From contig JADFAD010000003.1 in NCBI GenBank assembly GCA_015665455.1, positions 62,001 through 126,000 of the forward strand: DNA of 64,000 nucleotides, given 5' to 3'. Source of the stretch: Oceanospirillaceae bacterium (GTDB lineage: Bacteria; Pseudomonadota; Gammaproteobacteria; Pseudomonadales; Litoribrevibacteraceae). Below are positions 7,959 to 15,833 of this stretch, piece by piece. Position 1 is the stretch's first letter, and every line of letters begins with the position of its first letter. The translations under genes and the position numbers were made by a program. The notes under the pieces were generated by a model that ran no database searches, had not been told where the DNA came from, and worked only from the letters and a program-made list of their open reading frames with translations.

Positions 7959-9377
7959 CTAGGCGCCAATTAGACACTGGCCACACACTCTAACGATGTT
8001 TCCTGTAACGCCATTAGAGTCTGGCGCTGCAAAAAAGCTGATGGTCTCTGCTACATCAACAGGTTTTCCGCCTTGGCTTAATGAATTCATTCTACGACCG
8101 ACTTCACGAGTCATGAAAGGAATTGCATCAGTCATGGCCGTTTCAATGAAACCAGGCGCAACTGCATTAATGGTTATCTTTTTCTTTGTTAGTTGTTTAG
8201 CCATAAATTCAACATAACCAATGACCCCTGCTTTTGATGCCGCATAATTGGATTGGCCGACTTGTCCTGCAATACCGTTCATGGATGAAACACAAATAAT
8301 GCGTCCACCAGTGTTTATTGCATCATTCTCTAAGAGATAATCATTAATTTTTTCTTCGGCAGTAAGGTTGATATCCAGCGTCATATCCCAGAAATGCTCT
8401 GGCATATTTCCAATCGTTTTATCTCTTGTTACTCCGGCATTATGAACGATAATATCCAACCCACCGTCAAGTTTTACTGCGTCTGCAATCAGTTTTGGTG
8501 TGGTTTTAGCGGTAATATCTGCAACGAGAGCAACACCGCCAATTTTAGCGGCCACTTTTTCAAGATCGGCCTTGGCGGGTTCAATATCAAGTACATAAAC
8601 CTTTGCACCGTCTCGTGCTAGAACAGAAGCAATGGACTCACCTATACCTCTGGAACCACCGGTGACTAGAGCAGTTTTTCCACTAAGAGGCTTACGCCAG
8701 TCAATTTGTACTTCTTTACCCGCTTTATTAACTGTTAGTACTTGCCCATCAACGTATGCTGATTTAGGCGATAGGACAAAGCGAATAGGGGAAGACGCAA
8801 GGTTTTCAGCGCCTTCTTCAATATAAATTACTTGAGATGTTGCGCCTTTTTTACCGATTTCCTTTGCTAAAGATCGGCTAAAGCCCTCAAGGGAACGCAT
8901 GCTTGCAGCTTGTTCTGCTGTATTTGCAGACATGTGAGGGCGACCAATGATAAGAATTCGGCCTTGTTTGTTTAGGTTTCGAATGACTGGGCTAAAGAAG
9001 TTGTACAGGTTTTTTAAATCTTTCGTAGATTCGAAACCGGTTGCATCAAAAACAAGGGCATCAAATTTTTCTGTGACGGCGCCTTTTTCGCAATTGGTTT
9101 GCTGAGCTGTTTGGCCTGAGGATTCTACAGCCGATTTGATTACGCCGGCAGCTTTCGAGTTCGCTGGATAAAAAATGTTTGCATTAGCATCTAATAATGT
9201 TTTTGACAGCTGGCCTAATGATGACGCTTTTTTAGTGGCGCCTATGAGTATATTGCCTTCAAAAAAAACGGTTTGGCCTGTATATCGTGTAAGTTCGACA
9301 GGAGTAGGGAGGCCTACACCTTGAAGCAACTTTCTGCCCGCTTCAGTTTTTAGCATTTTTTCGTAAAAATCACTCAT
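7959..9377 (-). CDS. High-molecular-weight FabG-type 3-oxoacyl reductase
   Basis: A 472-residue short-chain dehydrogenase of the long FabG type (about 450 residues in pseudomonads and FabG4 of mycobacteria). The N-terminal 205 residues form a second, degenerate Rossmann-like domain. The catalytic domain has the cofactor motif TGGSRGIGESIA, NAGVTRDKT, the Ser of VSSMNGIAG and the YAASK catalytic pair near residue 378. I set the start at 9377 because AGGAT lies eight bases upstream and the protein then opens MSDFYEKMLK; an upstream ATG at 9422 would add 15 unlikely residues. It is expected to reduce 3-oxoacyl-CoA or -ACP. It is divergent from the thiolase gene at 9737. Confidence 0.9.
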   Translation of the reverse strand: MSDFYEKMLKTEAGRKLLQGVGLPTPVELTRYTGQTVFFEGNILIGATKKASSLGQLSKTLLDANANIFYPANSKAAGVIKSAVESSGQTAQQTNCEKGAVTEKFDALVFDATGFESTKDLKNLYNFFSPVIRNLNKQGRILIIGRPHMSANTAEQAASMRSLEGFSRSLAKEIGKKGATSQVIYIEEGAENLASSPIRFVLSPKSAYVDGQVLTVNKAGKEVQIDWRKPLSGKTALVTGGSRGIGESIASVLARDGAKVYVLDIEPAKADLEKVAAKIGGVALVADITAKTTPKLIADAVKLDGGLDIIVHNAGVTRDKTIGNMPEHFWDMTLDINLTAEEKINDYLLENDAINTGGRIICVSSMNGIAGQVGQSNYAASKAGVIGYVEFMAKQLTKKKITINAVAPGFIETAMTDAIPFMTREVGRRMNSLSQGGKPVDVAETISFFAAPDSNGVTGNIVRVCGQCLIGA

Positions 9378-9736
9378 TATAAAGATCCTAGAAGTACTAT
9401 TTGAGGAATACTTAAAACCCACACATTTAAATCAACATAATGTAAACAGTTGAATCTGCTGATTCTGTGGCTATAGAAGTAATAATTAGATCAGCTTTTG
9501 AAGATGAAAGAATTGGCTTTGTATTAAAAAGTTCAAGTCTCTTGAGCCAATGGAAGGTTGTTAATCGACGGTAAAATAGTATTCCGTGGTCCGTAGACCC
9601 TTTATTTGGCCATTTTGGCATTTAACTTCATTGTTATGTGGTGTTTTAATAGGCTGTCCTAAATTTTCATCGTTTAGGCTTTTTAGCCAGTTTTTATTTG
9701 CTCAGTATTATTACAACTAAGGAAAAAGGTACTTAC
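9378..9736. promoter_or_regulatory. Divergent fabG/thiolase control region
   Basis: This 359-base gap separates the divergent large-fabG and thiolase genes and must hold both promoters. I see a TCAAG-TCT-CTTGA dyad at 9533-9545, a GGTC-CGTA-GACC dyad at 9588-9599, and a weak AAGTA/TACTT pair near 9391-9413. Any could be an operator for the nearby AraC protein or a fatty-acid regulator. A 64-codon minus-strand reading frame inside shows no family features and I do not call it a gene. Confidence 0.45.
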
Positions 9737-11035
9737 ATGGCTCAACAAGTAAGAAAAGTCGCTATTATTGGTGGTTCTAGAATTCCATTCGCTCGATCTA
9801 ACTCTGTGTATTCTCATGCGAGCAATCAGGATATGTTAACTGCGGCATTGAATGGTGTGGTCAATAAGTTTAACTTGCAAGGCGAACGTTTGGGCGAAGT
9901 GGTTGCTGGTTCCGTGATCAAACACAGCCGTGACTTTAACCTAACGCGTGAGTGCGTTTTAAGTACGGCATTGGATGCAGATACACCTTGTTTAGATATC
10001 CAACAAGCTTGCGGCACTGGTCTTCAAGCTGCAATGCTGGTTGCGAATAAAATTGCTTTAGGCCAGATTGAATGCGGTATCGCAGGTGGATCTGATACAA
10101 CCTCCGATGCACCTATTGGTGTCAGTGAAGGTTTACGAAAAATCCTTCTGGATTTAAACCGCGCGAAAACAAATGTCGATAAGTTAAAAGTCGCTTCTAA
10201 AATTCGTCCAAAGCACTTGCTGCCTCTTGTTCCTGCGAACGGAGAGCCAAGAACAAACATGTCCATGGGCCAGCATTGTGAAGTTACGGTTAAAGAATGG
10301 GGCACAACGCGTGAAGCTCAAGATGAGATTGCCTTCAACAGTCACAGAAACTTAGCTGCTGCCTATGAAGACGGTTTTTTTGATGACCTAGTTGTCCCAT
10401 TCAATGGATTAGAAAAAGATAACTTAGTACGTGCAGACATTGCGCTTGATAAGTTGGCGTCTTTAAAACCTGCTTTTGACAAAAAGAGTGGGAAGGGGAC
10501 ATTAACTGCGGGGAATAGCTCTGCTCTTACGGATGGTGCTTCTGCGGTTCTTTTTGCAAGCGAAGCTTGGGCCAAAGAACACAACCTACCAGTTCAAGCG
10601 TATTTGACCTTCTATGAAACTGCGTCTGTAGATTTTATTGGCAAAGATAAAGATTATAAAGAAGGTCTGCTGATGGCTCCAACGTATGGCATCTCTCGTA
10701 TGCTTGATCGAGCAGGGCTTTCTCTTCAAGATTTCGACTTTTACGAAATTCATGAAGCGTTTGCAGGGGTTGTACTTACTACTTTAGCTGCGCTTGATGA
10801 TGAAACGTTCTGTAAAGAACGTCTTGGCAGAGATAAGAAACATGGCTCAATTGATCGTAGTAAGTTGAATGTGAAAGGAAGTTCCATCGCTGTTGGTCAC
10901 CCATTTGCCGCTACAGGTGGTCGCATTGTTTCAACTTTGGCAAAAATACTTGAAGAGAAAGGAAGTGGTCGAGGTTTGATTTCTATCTGTGCTGCAGGTG
11001 GTCAGGGTGTTACTGCAATATTAGAACGTCCTTAA
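9737..11035 (+). CDS. FadI-like 3-ketoacyl-CoA thiolase / acetyl-CoA acetyltransferase
   Basis: A 432-residue thiolase. The nucleophilic cysteine is Cys92 in DIQQACGTGLQAAM; the active-site histidines are in HEAFAG and GHPFAATGG, and the second cysteine is in ICAAGGQG. The internal length and the insertion around residues 140-180 match FadI-type thiolases. It cleaves 3-ketoacyl-CoA with CoA, or condenses acetyl-CoA in the reverse direction. The start at 9737 follows an AAAGGT site seven bases upstream; an earlier ATG at 9698 adds 13 residues outside the family. A strong terminator follows at 11054. It is divergent from the large fabG, fitting a shared acyl-CoA pathway. Confidence 0.92.
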   Translation: MAQQVRKVAIIGGSRIPFARSNSVYSHASNQDMLTAALNGVVNKFNLQGERLGEVVAGSVIKHSRDFNLTRECVLSTALDADTPCLDIQQACGTGLQAAMLVANKIALGQIECGIAGGSDTTSDAPIGVSEGLRKILLDLNRAKTNVDKLKVASKIRPKHLLPLVPANGEPRTNMSMGQHCEVTVKEWGTTREAQDEIAFNSHRNLAAAYEDGFFDDLVVPFNGLEKDNLVRADIALDKLASLKPAFDKKSGKGTLTAGNSSALTDGASAVLFASEAWAKEHNLPVQAYLTFYETASVDFIGKDKDYKEGLLMAPTYGISRMLDRAGLSLQDFDFYEIHEAFAGVVLTTLAALDDETFCKERLGRDKKHGSIDRSKLNVKGSSIAVGHPFAATGGRIVSTLAKILEEKGSGRGLISICAAGGQGVTAILERP

Positions 11036-11053
11036 GTTGTAATGGATTATAAG

Positions 11054-11078
11054 AAAGGCACCAACCGGTGCCTTTTTT
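11054..11078 (+). terminator. Rho-independent terminator of the thiolase gene
   Basis: AAAGGCACC and GGTGCCTTT form a 9-base stem with an AACC loop, followed by further T residues. It lies 19 bases after the thiolase stop codon. The opposite strand has little T-run, so it mainly serves the plus strand. Confidence 0.92.
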
Positions 11079-11099
11079 ATAATTATATTAGAAACTTAA

Positions 11100-12017
11100 T
11101 TAGTGACCATAAACCACAAGTTCTGTTCCTGACACGTTGAAATTCTCCATAGCAATATGACCTACATTGCTGGAAGAACCGTTACCGATACCAACGTTCA
11201 TACTGATGTCAGAGTTGTAGTAATCAATTTTTAGAGAAAGCGCGTCAGATACAAGCACTGCAGATGTATTCACATCCAGAACATCTACGGTTTGAATTGT
11301 TGCTGCACTGTAAGCCCAATTATCGTCGCCGTTTCCAATGGCTGCATCACCGCTGTAGTCAACGATTTTATTGTAGGTTACCCCGTCAACTTCGTACGTA
11401 GCTTCAGCAAATGGGTTTTCATCCTGACCAATCTTAAGATCACTGATACCTACACCAGCAACATCAATATTTGCTCCACCATCTTTAACTTCAAAGTACC
11501 CATGAGCTTGGATTAATCCTTTATCACCGTCGTTATAAACAATTAAATCCGCAGGGCCACTTACACCTGCAATTCTTATGTCAGACATTAGTGTCGATTG
11601 GCCATTGGTTCCTCGAACCCCAATAGCACCCACAGTCATACCGAAGTCTTTATAATCTGTTCCTTCAAGTACACCTTGATAGTTTTGAGCACCGAAGTGA
11701 ATTACTAGGTCACCTTCTGCGCTGACATCGATTTCGATCTTACCATCGTCTCGGCGATCTCCTTCGTTCCATGCCTCTGCAGAAGAGGTAGCAACACTTG
11801 CACCACCAATGACCACATTGCCAATGAAGGCTGAACCACCAGTGTCCGTATCAGTGTATGTGAATTCATCCAAAGTGATTTTAGTATCAATTTCGATGGT
11901 AACACCTGCCTGACCTGTCATTTCTGAAAGAGAGGCATCGTCAAGTGCTTCTAGAGCGTAGCTTTGAGACGCAGCAGCAATGGCCGCAACTAGCGTCAAT
12001 GATTTGAAGTTTGTCAT
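11100..12017 (-). CDS. Secreted beta-rich protein with a LDDxSLSEMTGQAGV motif
   Basis: The 305-residue product starts with a signal peptide (to about ASQSYA) and then the motif LDDASLSEMTGQAGV, which I recall from surface or pilus-associated proteins of the FilA/DUF6160 kind in Acinetobacter and Marinobacter relatives. The rest is an Asp/Gly/Thr-rich, strand-forming sequence with phrases such as GGSAFIGNVVIGG and AMENFNVSGTELVV, and no catalytic motif. The start is placed at 12017 because GGAAAG sits just upstream; an ATG at 12029 would add MERS. The family assignment is tentative; a secreted or outer-surface location is the firm part. Confidence 0.75.
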   Translation of the reverse strand: MTNFKSLTLVAAIAAASQSYALEALDDASLSEMTGQAGVTIEIDTKITLDEFTYTDTDTGGSAFIGNVVIGGASVATSSAEAWNEGDRRDDGKIEIDVSAEGDLVIHFGAQNYQGVLEGTDYKDFGMTVGAIGVRGTNGQSTLMSDIRIAGVSGPADLIVYNDGDKGLIQAHGYFEVKDGGANIDVAGVGISDLKIGQDENPFAEATYEVDGVTYNKIVDYSGDAAIGNGDDNWAYSAATIQTVDVLDVNTSAVLVSDALSLKIDYYNSDISMNVGIGNGSSSNVGHIAMENFNVSGTELVVYGH

Positions 12018-12250
12018 AGATCTTTCCATTAATTTTGTTGTTTTTATTTGTGGGCCATTACCGGATGATCAGCAATTAACCGAATTAAAACTATATCAAC
12101 TTAAACGCTCTGTTCCATCTGATACGCAATTCAAATACTGCCAATGGTACACATTTCCCTTTAAATGGTGACGGTCGGTCGTAAGTGCTCTAAAAATGGA
12201 CTAGGAGTTATAAGCATATAGGTTAAAATAAAGAAAAAAGAACAGAGTTC

Positions 12251-13282
12251 ATGCCTAAGTCAATTTACCAATCAGCCACCAATAGAACCTTTATTATCTT
12301 CGGGGTAGTCCCTGCGTTTAATTTCTGTCTGATTTCTATTTCTTTGTACTCAATAAATATGTGGTCTTGGTACAACATATTAAGCAGTCTTTTGAGGACG
12401 TTTGTGGTGATGAGCCTCTGCTTTGGTATCGTCGTTTTCCAAGAACGTGTTTGGCCGTCGCTGTTTAAGCGTGACAAATATAATGCGAGACAGTTTTTCT
12501 TAAAGTACTTTGTTGGCGTGGCGGCAGGTCTATTGATTGTTAATTTATCAATCCTTAAATTGCCCGGTTGGCAAGGGCCTGATTTTGTTCGCCCCGGCTA
12601 TGCAGGTTTTTCTTTTGCCATATTAGAACTGTTATTATTTACGGCTATCACCGCATTTGTAAATCAAAACAAGCGCCAGATAGAGATGCAGCAAACCATT
12701 AAACTGTCTCAATATGCTGCGTTAAAAGCCCAGTTAAATCCTCATTTTTTATTTAATACGTTGAACATGCTTTCTTCAGAGATAGAGAAAGCGCCAAGGA
12801 ATGCCGTTCAAATTGTAGATGAATTAAGTGATCTACTTCGCATGGTCTTCAAGTCTTCGCAAAATACTCGAGTCCCGCTTAAAGAAGAGTTAAATCTAAT
12901 AAATCATTACATGATCCTTCAGGGGATGCGCTTTGAACGTCGTTTAAGATATATCGAAAAGATTGAGCAGAACATTTCTCACGAATATGTCCCTCCCATG
13001 TTTATTCAGCCATTTTTGGAGAACAGTCTAAATCATGCCTTTAGGTCAAACGGTTCGATTCTGACAGTCAAACTAGATATAAAGAAAGTGGGTAATTATT
13101 TGATTGTGTCAATTACCGATGACGGCTGTGGTTTTGATCCTCACGTTGAAATTACAGGCAACGGTATTCAACTTGTTAAAGATTCAATGGCAATGCTCTA
13201 TGAAGATAACTTTGAATTTAAAGTTATGTCTGAATTAAATGGTGGTACAAATATCGTGATAAGGATTCCTACTGCGTTATGA
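12251..13282 (+). CDS. LytS/YehU-type sensor histidine kinase
   Basis: The 343-residue protein has four membrane segments in its first 140 residues, then the His_kinase domain characteristic of LytS/AlgZ proteins: His165 lies in QLNPHFLFNTLN, and the ATPase domain contains PPMFIQPFLENSLNHAF and DDGCGFD. Its last four bases overlap the start of the LytTR regulator (ATGA), so the two are a translationally coupled pair. The input signal is unknown, as there is no extracellular sensor domain of any size. Confidence 0.9.
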   Translation: MPKSIYQSATNRTFIIFGVVPAFNFCLISISLYSINMWSWYNILSSLLRTFVVMSLCFGIVVFQERVWPSLFKRDKYNARQFFLKYFVGVAAGLLIVNLSILKLPGWQGPDFVRPGYAGFSFAILELLLFTAITAFVNQNKRQIEMQQTIKLSQYAALKAQLNPHFLFNTLNMLSSEIEKAPRNAVQIVDELSDLLRMVFKSSQNTRVPLKEELNLINHYMILQGMRFERRLRYIEKIEQNISHEYVPPMFIQPFLENSLNHAFRSNGSILTVKLDIKKVGNYLIVSITDDGCGFDPHVEITGNGIQLVKDSMAMLYEDNFEFKVMSELNGGTNIVIRIPTAL

Positions 13283-14046
13283 ATCAAACCGTTCTAATCG
13301 TCGATGACGAGCGCTATGCGCGTGATAAATTGAGAAGCTTATTGTCCCAATGTTCAGGGTATGAAGTCATGGATGAAGCTTCATCTTCGGAAGAAGCGAT
13401 TGATAAAATTTGTCATTTAAATCCAGATGTTGTTTTCTTGGATATTAAGTTACCTGGTAAGTCAGGTATTGAGATTGCGTTAGAAACCAGTCATCTATCA
13501 TACAAACTTATCTTTGTTACTGCGTTTAATGATTATGCTATTGATGCCTTTGAGACCCAGGCCATCGATTATTTACAAAAACCTTTAAGGTTGAGTCGAT
13601 TAAAAAAAGCGTTAGAAAAGTTAGAACGCATAGACATTAAACCTTTATCTCATAAACAGGATCAATCTTTCGATATCAAGGTTAGCCCTGAAGCAAATAG
13701 ACTGGCCATTAAACGGGGAAATGCCACTGTGATACTCATGTCTTCAGATATTTCATTCATTGAAATGGTATCTGGATACAGCAGAGTTCATCTCAATAAA
13801 CTTGGCCGAAGAAGGCATAAGATTGACACCTTGGTAAGTGATACAACCCTAGAGAACTATGATAACCAACTTACAGACCCAGGGTTTATGAGGGTTCATC
13901 GTTCATACATCGTAAATCTATTGGAAGTAACTGCACTGTTTAATGAGAATCGACGTACATTCGTATCAATTGGTGAGTTTGATAAGGTTTATATACCGGT
14001 TTCTAGATCAAACGTGGCTGCTTTAAAGGCTCGATTAATGGATTAA
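13279..14046 (+). CDS. LytTR-family response regulator
   Basis: The 255-residue protein has a receiver domain with Asp55 in DVVFLDIKLPG and a Lys in LQKPLRL, then a LytTR DNA-binding domain from about 135 to 250 (phrases FIEMVSGYSRVHL and FMRVHRSYIVNL). It follows the LytS-like kinase with a 4-base overlap and resembles the AlgR/YehT/BtsR group. Targets are unknown; neighbours are a secreted protein on one side and a MalT-like regulator on the other. Confidence 0.92.
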   Translation: MNQTVLIVDDERYARDKLRSLLSQCSGYEVMDEASSSEEAIDKICHLNPDVVFLDIKLPGKSGIEIALETSHLSYKLIFVTAFNDYAIDAFETQAIDYLQKPLRLSRLKKALEKLERIDIKPLSHKQDQSFDIKVSPEANRLAIKRGNATVILMSSDISFIEMVSGYSRVHLNKLGRRRHKIDTLVSDTTLENYDNQLTDPGFMRVHRSYIVNLLEVTALFNENRRTFVSIGEFDKVYIPVSRSNVAALKARLMD

Positions 14047-14148
14047 CCTGTTATTTGTTGTTCATCCTTATTAATTCTGAGATGAGCTTACTGTAACGGT
14101 ATAATTTTAAAGTTTTAGCCAGCTTTGAATTATGAATAAGGTCTGGGT

Positions 14149-14220
14149 ATGCTTAGCGAACTTGATTCATGGATTGATCTGGAATGCTGCTTAAAACTCG
14201 TTTCTATTTGCCCCCCTTAA
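14149..14220 (+). CDS. Possible 23-residue upstream ORF overlapping the MalT-like start
   Basis: An ATG at 14149 is preceded at seven bases by AAGG and opens 23 codons ending at 14220, overlapping the first codons of the MalT-like gene in another frame. The MalT-like ATG at 14184 itself has only a poor ribosome site. Translation of the small frame could therefore couple to, or compete with, the regulator. A competing 20-codon frame starts at 14132. Whether either is translated cannot be seen from sequence. Confidence 0.3.
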   Translation: MLSELDSWIDLECCLKLVSICPP

Positions 14221-15701
14221 GAAAGAACAGTGTTGATCGTCAAAAGCTTATTGGTCAACTTGAACAAGTTTCAGGTGGCCAAGTCGTTTTAATTTCAGCG
14301 CCAGCAGGTTACGGAAAAACTACGTTAGTCAGTCAATGGTTGCATAAATACCCTCAGTCCTTTTGCTGGTTAACTTTGGGTAATGAACACAACTCACCCA
14401 GCGTTTTTTGGCAGTATGCCATTACAGCGATTCAACAAACGTTGCCTTCGGTTGGTATAGAAGCAAGCTCGTTGGTGTCTGAATCTGCCGCTTTGGATTC
14501 CATTGTAATTTCATTATTGAACGATCTGGATGAACTGTGTGTGATGAATCATTCTGACGATGCAATAACGATAGTGCTTGACGATTTTCATTATCTTCAA
14601 GATCAGGAGTTGCTTAGGATTTTAAACCTTTTCTTAGATCATTTACCGCCCAGCATTAGAATGGTCTTTACTTCTCGTACAGAGCCCGCTATCTCTGCAC
14701 CAAAGCGTCGTGCAAATGCCCAGTTGTTTGAAGTTACTCAGGAAAATCTTAGGTTTACTGAATCTGAAACAGAGACGTTTTTGAGGGGGCAGGTATCTGA
14801 TGCTTTCCCCATAGATCAGGTAAAAAAGATTTATAAATCCACAGAAGGCTGGGTGACTGGTATACAGCTATCAGCTCTTTCTTTCAATCGCGGTATTGCA
14901 ATTAATGATCCGGATGAGATGGTTACATCAGCCGAACACCTGACGCTGGATCGTAATATCTCAGATTATTTATTTGATGAAGTATTTGAATCATTAGATA
15001 AAGAAGTACAGGTGTTTTTGTTGGTTATGTCACGCTCAAAACGTTTTTGTGCTGGTCTTTGCAATCGCGTATTGGCTAGAGAAGACAGTTATAAATTAAT
15101 TGAACAGTTAGAGAAAGCCAATTTGTTTATAATTCCTCTTGATAATCACAGAACGTGGTATCGCTTTCATGATTTGTTTCGACAGTTTCTTTGGCAGCCT
15201 ACAAACCTAATTTCCTCAAAGAATATTTCGCTTTATGTTAAGGCGTCAGTTGCATGGTTAGAGGAATATAGCCACACCGAGGACGCCATTGAACTCAGTA
15301 TATCTCACAGTTTATGGCGCGATTCTATTCGATTATTGGAACAACTCTCTCAAGGAACTGAAGGTTATAGCACCACATCAATAACCAATTGGCTACAACA
15401 AGTCCCCAGTGATGAAATCCCCAAAGATTCTTGTTTGACGGCAATTCATGAACTAAAGAGGGTGCATAACCAAATTACAAAAACCAATAGTGAAACCGGG
15501 TTGGTTGAAGTATTAACTAAAAGGGAAGAGCAGGTTCTCTTGTTAATATCACAAGGGCTTTCGAATCAAGAAATAGTCGATCAGCTCTTCATATCGCTTA
15601 ATACGCTTAAGGTTCATATCAGAAACTTATATGGAAAAATGGGTGTAGAAACAAGAAGAGAAGCCATGGTTAAGGCTCGCACCATTACCGAAAATGTATA
15701 A
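14184..15701 (+). CDS. Short MalT-like LuxR-family ATP-binding regulator
   Basis: The 505-residue protein opens with LLKTRFYLPPLRKNSVDR, as MalT-type (LAL/STAND) regulators do, followed by a Walker A motif in SAPAGYGKTTLVSQW, a Walker B-like IVLDDFHYL and the conserved LFRQFL region near 330. It ends with a LuxR helix-turn-helix (LTKREEQVLLLISQGLSNQ, then TLKVHIRNLYGKM). MalT itself is about 900 residues; the roughly 400-residue superhelical ligand-binding middle is almost absent here, reduced to about 100 residues. The frame is intact, so it is a compact variant rather than a visible pseudogene. How it would sense a ligand is unclear. It follows the LytTR gene by 137 bases. Confidence 0.85.
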   Translation: MLLKTRFYLPPLRKNSVDRQKLIGQLEQVSGGQVVLISAPAGYGKTTLVSQWLHKYPQSFCWLTLGNEHNSPSVFWQYAITAIQQTLPSVGIEASSLVSESAALDSIVISLLNDLDELCVMNHSDDAITIVLDDFHYLQDQELLRILNLFLDHLPPSIRMVFTSRTEPAISAPKRRANAQLFEVTQENLRFTESETETFLRGQVSDAFPIDQVKKIYKSTEGWVTGIQLSALSFNRGIAINDPDEMVTSAEHLTLDRNISDYLFDEVFESLDKEVQVFLLVMSRSKRFCAGLCNRVLAREDSYKLIEQLEKANLFIIPLDNHRTWYRFHDLFRQFLWQPTNLISSKNISLYVKASVAWLEEYSHTEDAIELSISHSLWRDSIRLLEQLSQGTEGYSTTSITNWLQQVPSDEIPKDSCLTAIHELKRVHNQITKTNSETGLVEVLTKREEQVLLLISQGLSNQEIVDQLFISLNTLKVHIRNLYGKMGVETRREAMVKARTITENV

Positions 15702-15721
15702 TCAATTACTCGTTATTTAAT

Positions 15722-15754
15722 ACCCCGGTTAACACCAAAATAACCCTCAGGGGT
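15722..15754 (+). terminator. Hairpin after the MalT-like gene
   Basis: ACCCC-GGTTA and TAACC-ctca-GGGGT can pair around a 9-base loop with a 4-base bulge. It lies 20 bases after the regulator's stop and about 80 bases before the next gene. A T-rich stretch follows only after a gap, so it may be a terminator or a leader structure of the ETF-QO gene. Confidence 0.35.
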
Positions 15755-15833
15755 GATTCATACTTTCTTGTCCTTTTTTATCCTGATTTAGCGAATTACA
15801 ACAATATAAACGCGCGATTAGGTAGGGATAAAT

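Noticed and set aside
9427-9621. 64-codon minus-strand reading frame between fabG and the thiolase
   Set aside because: It has no family features or ribosome site and fills a region that must hold two promoters.
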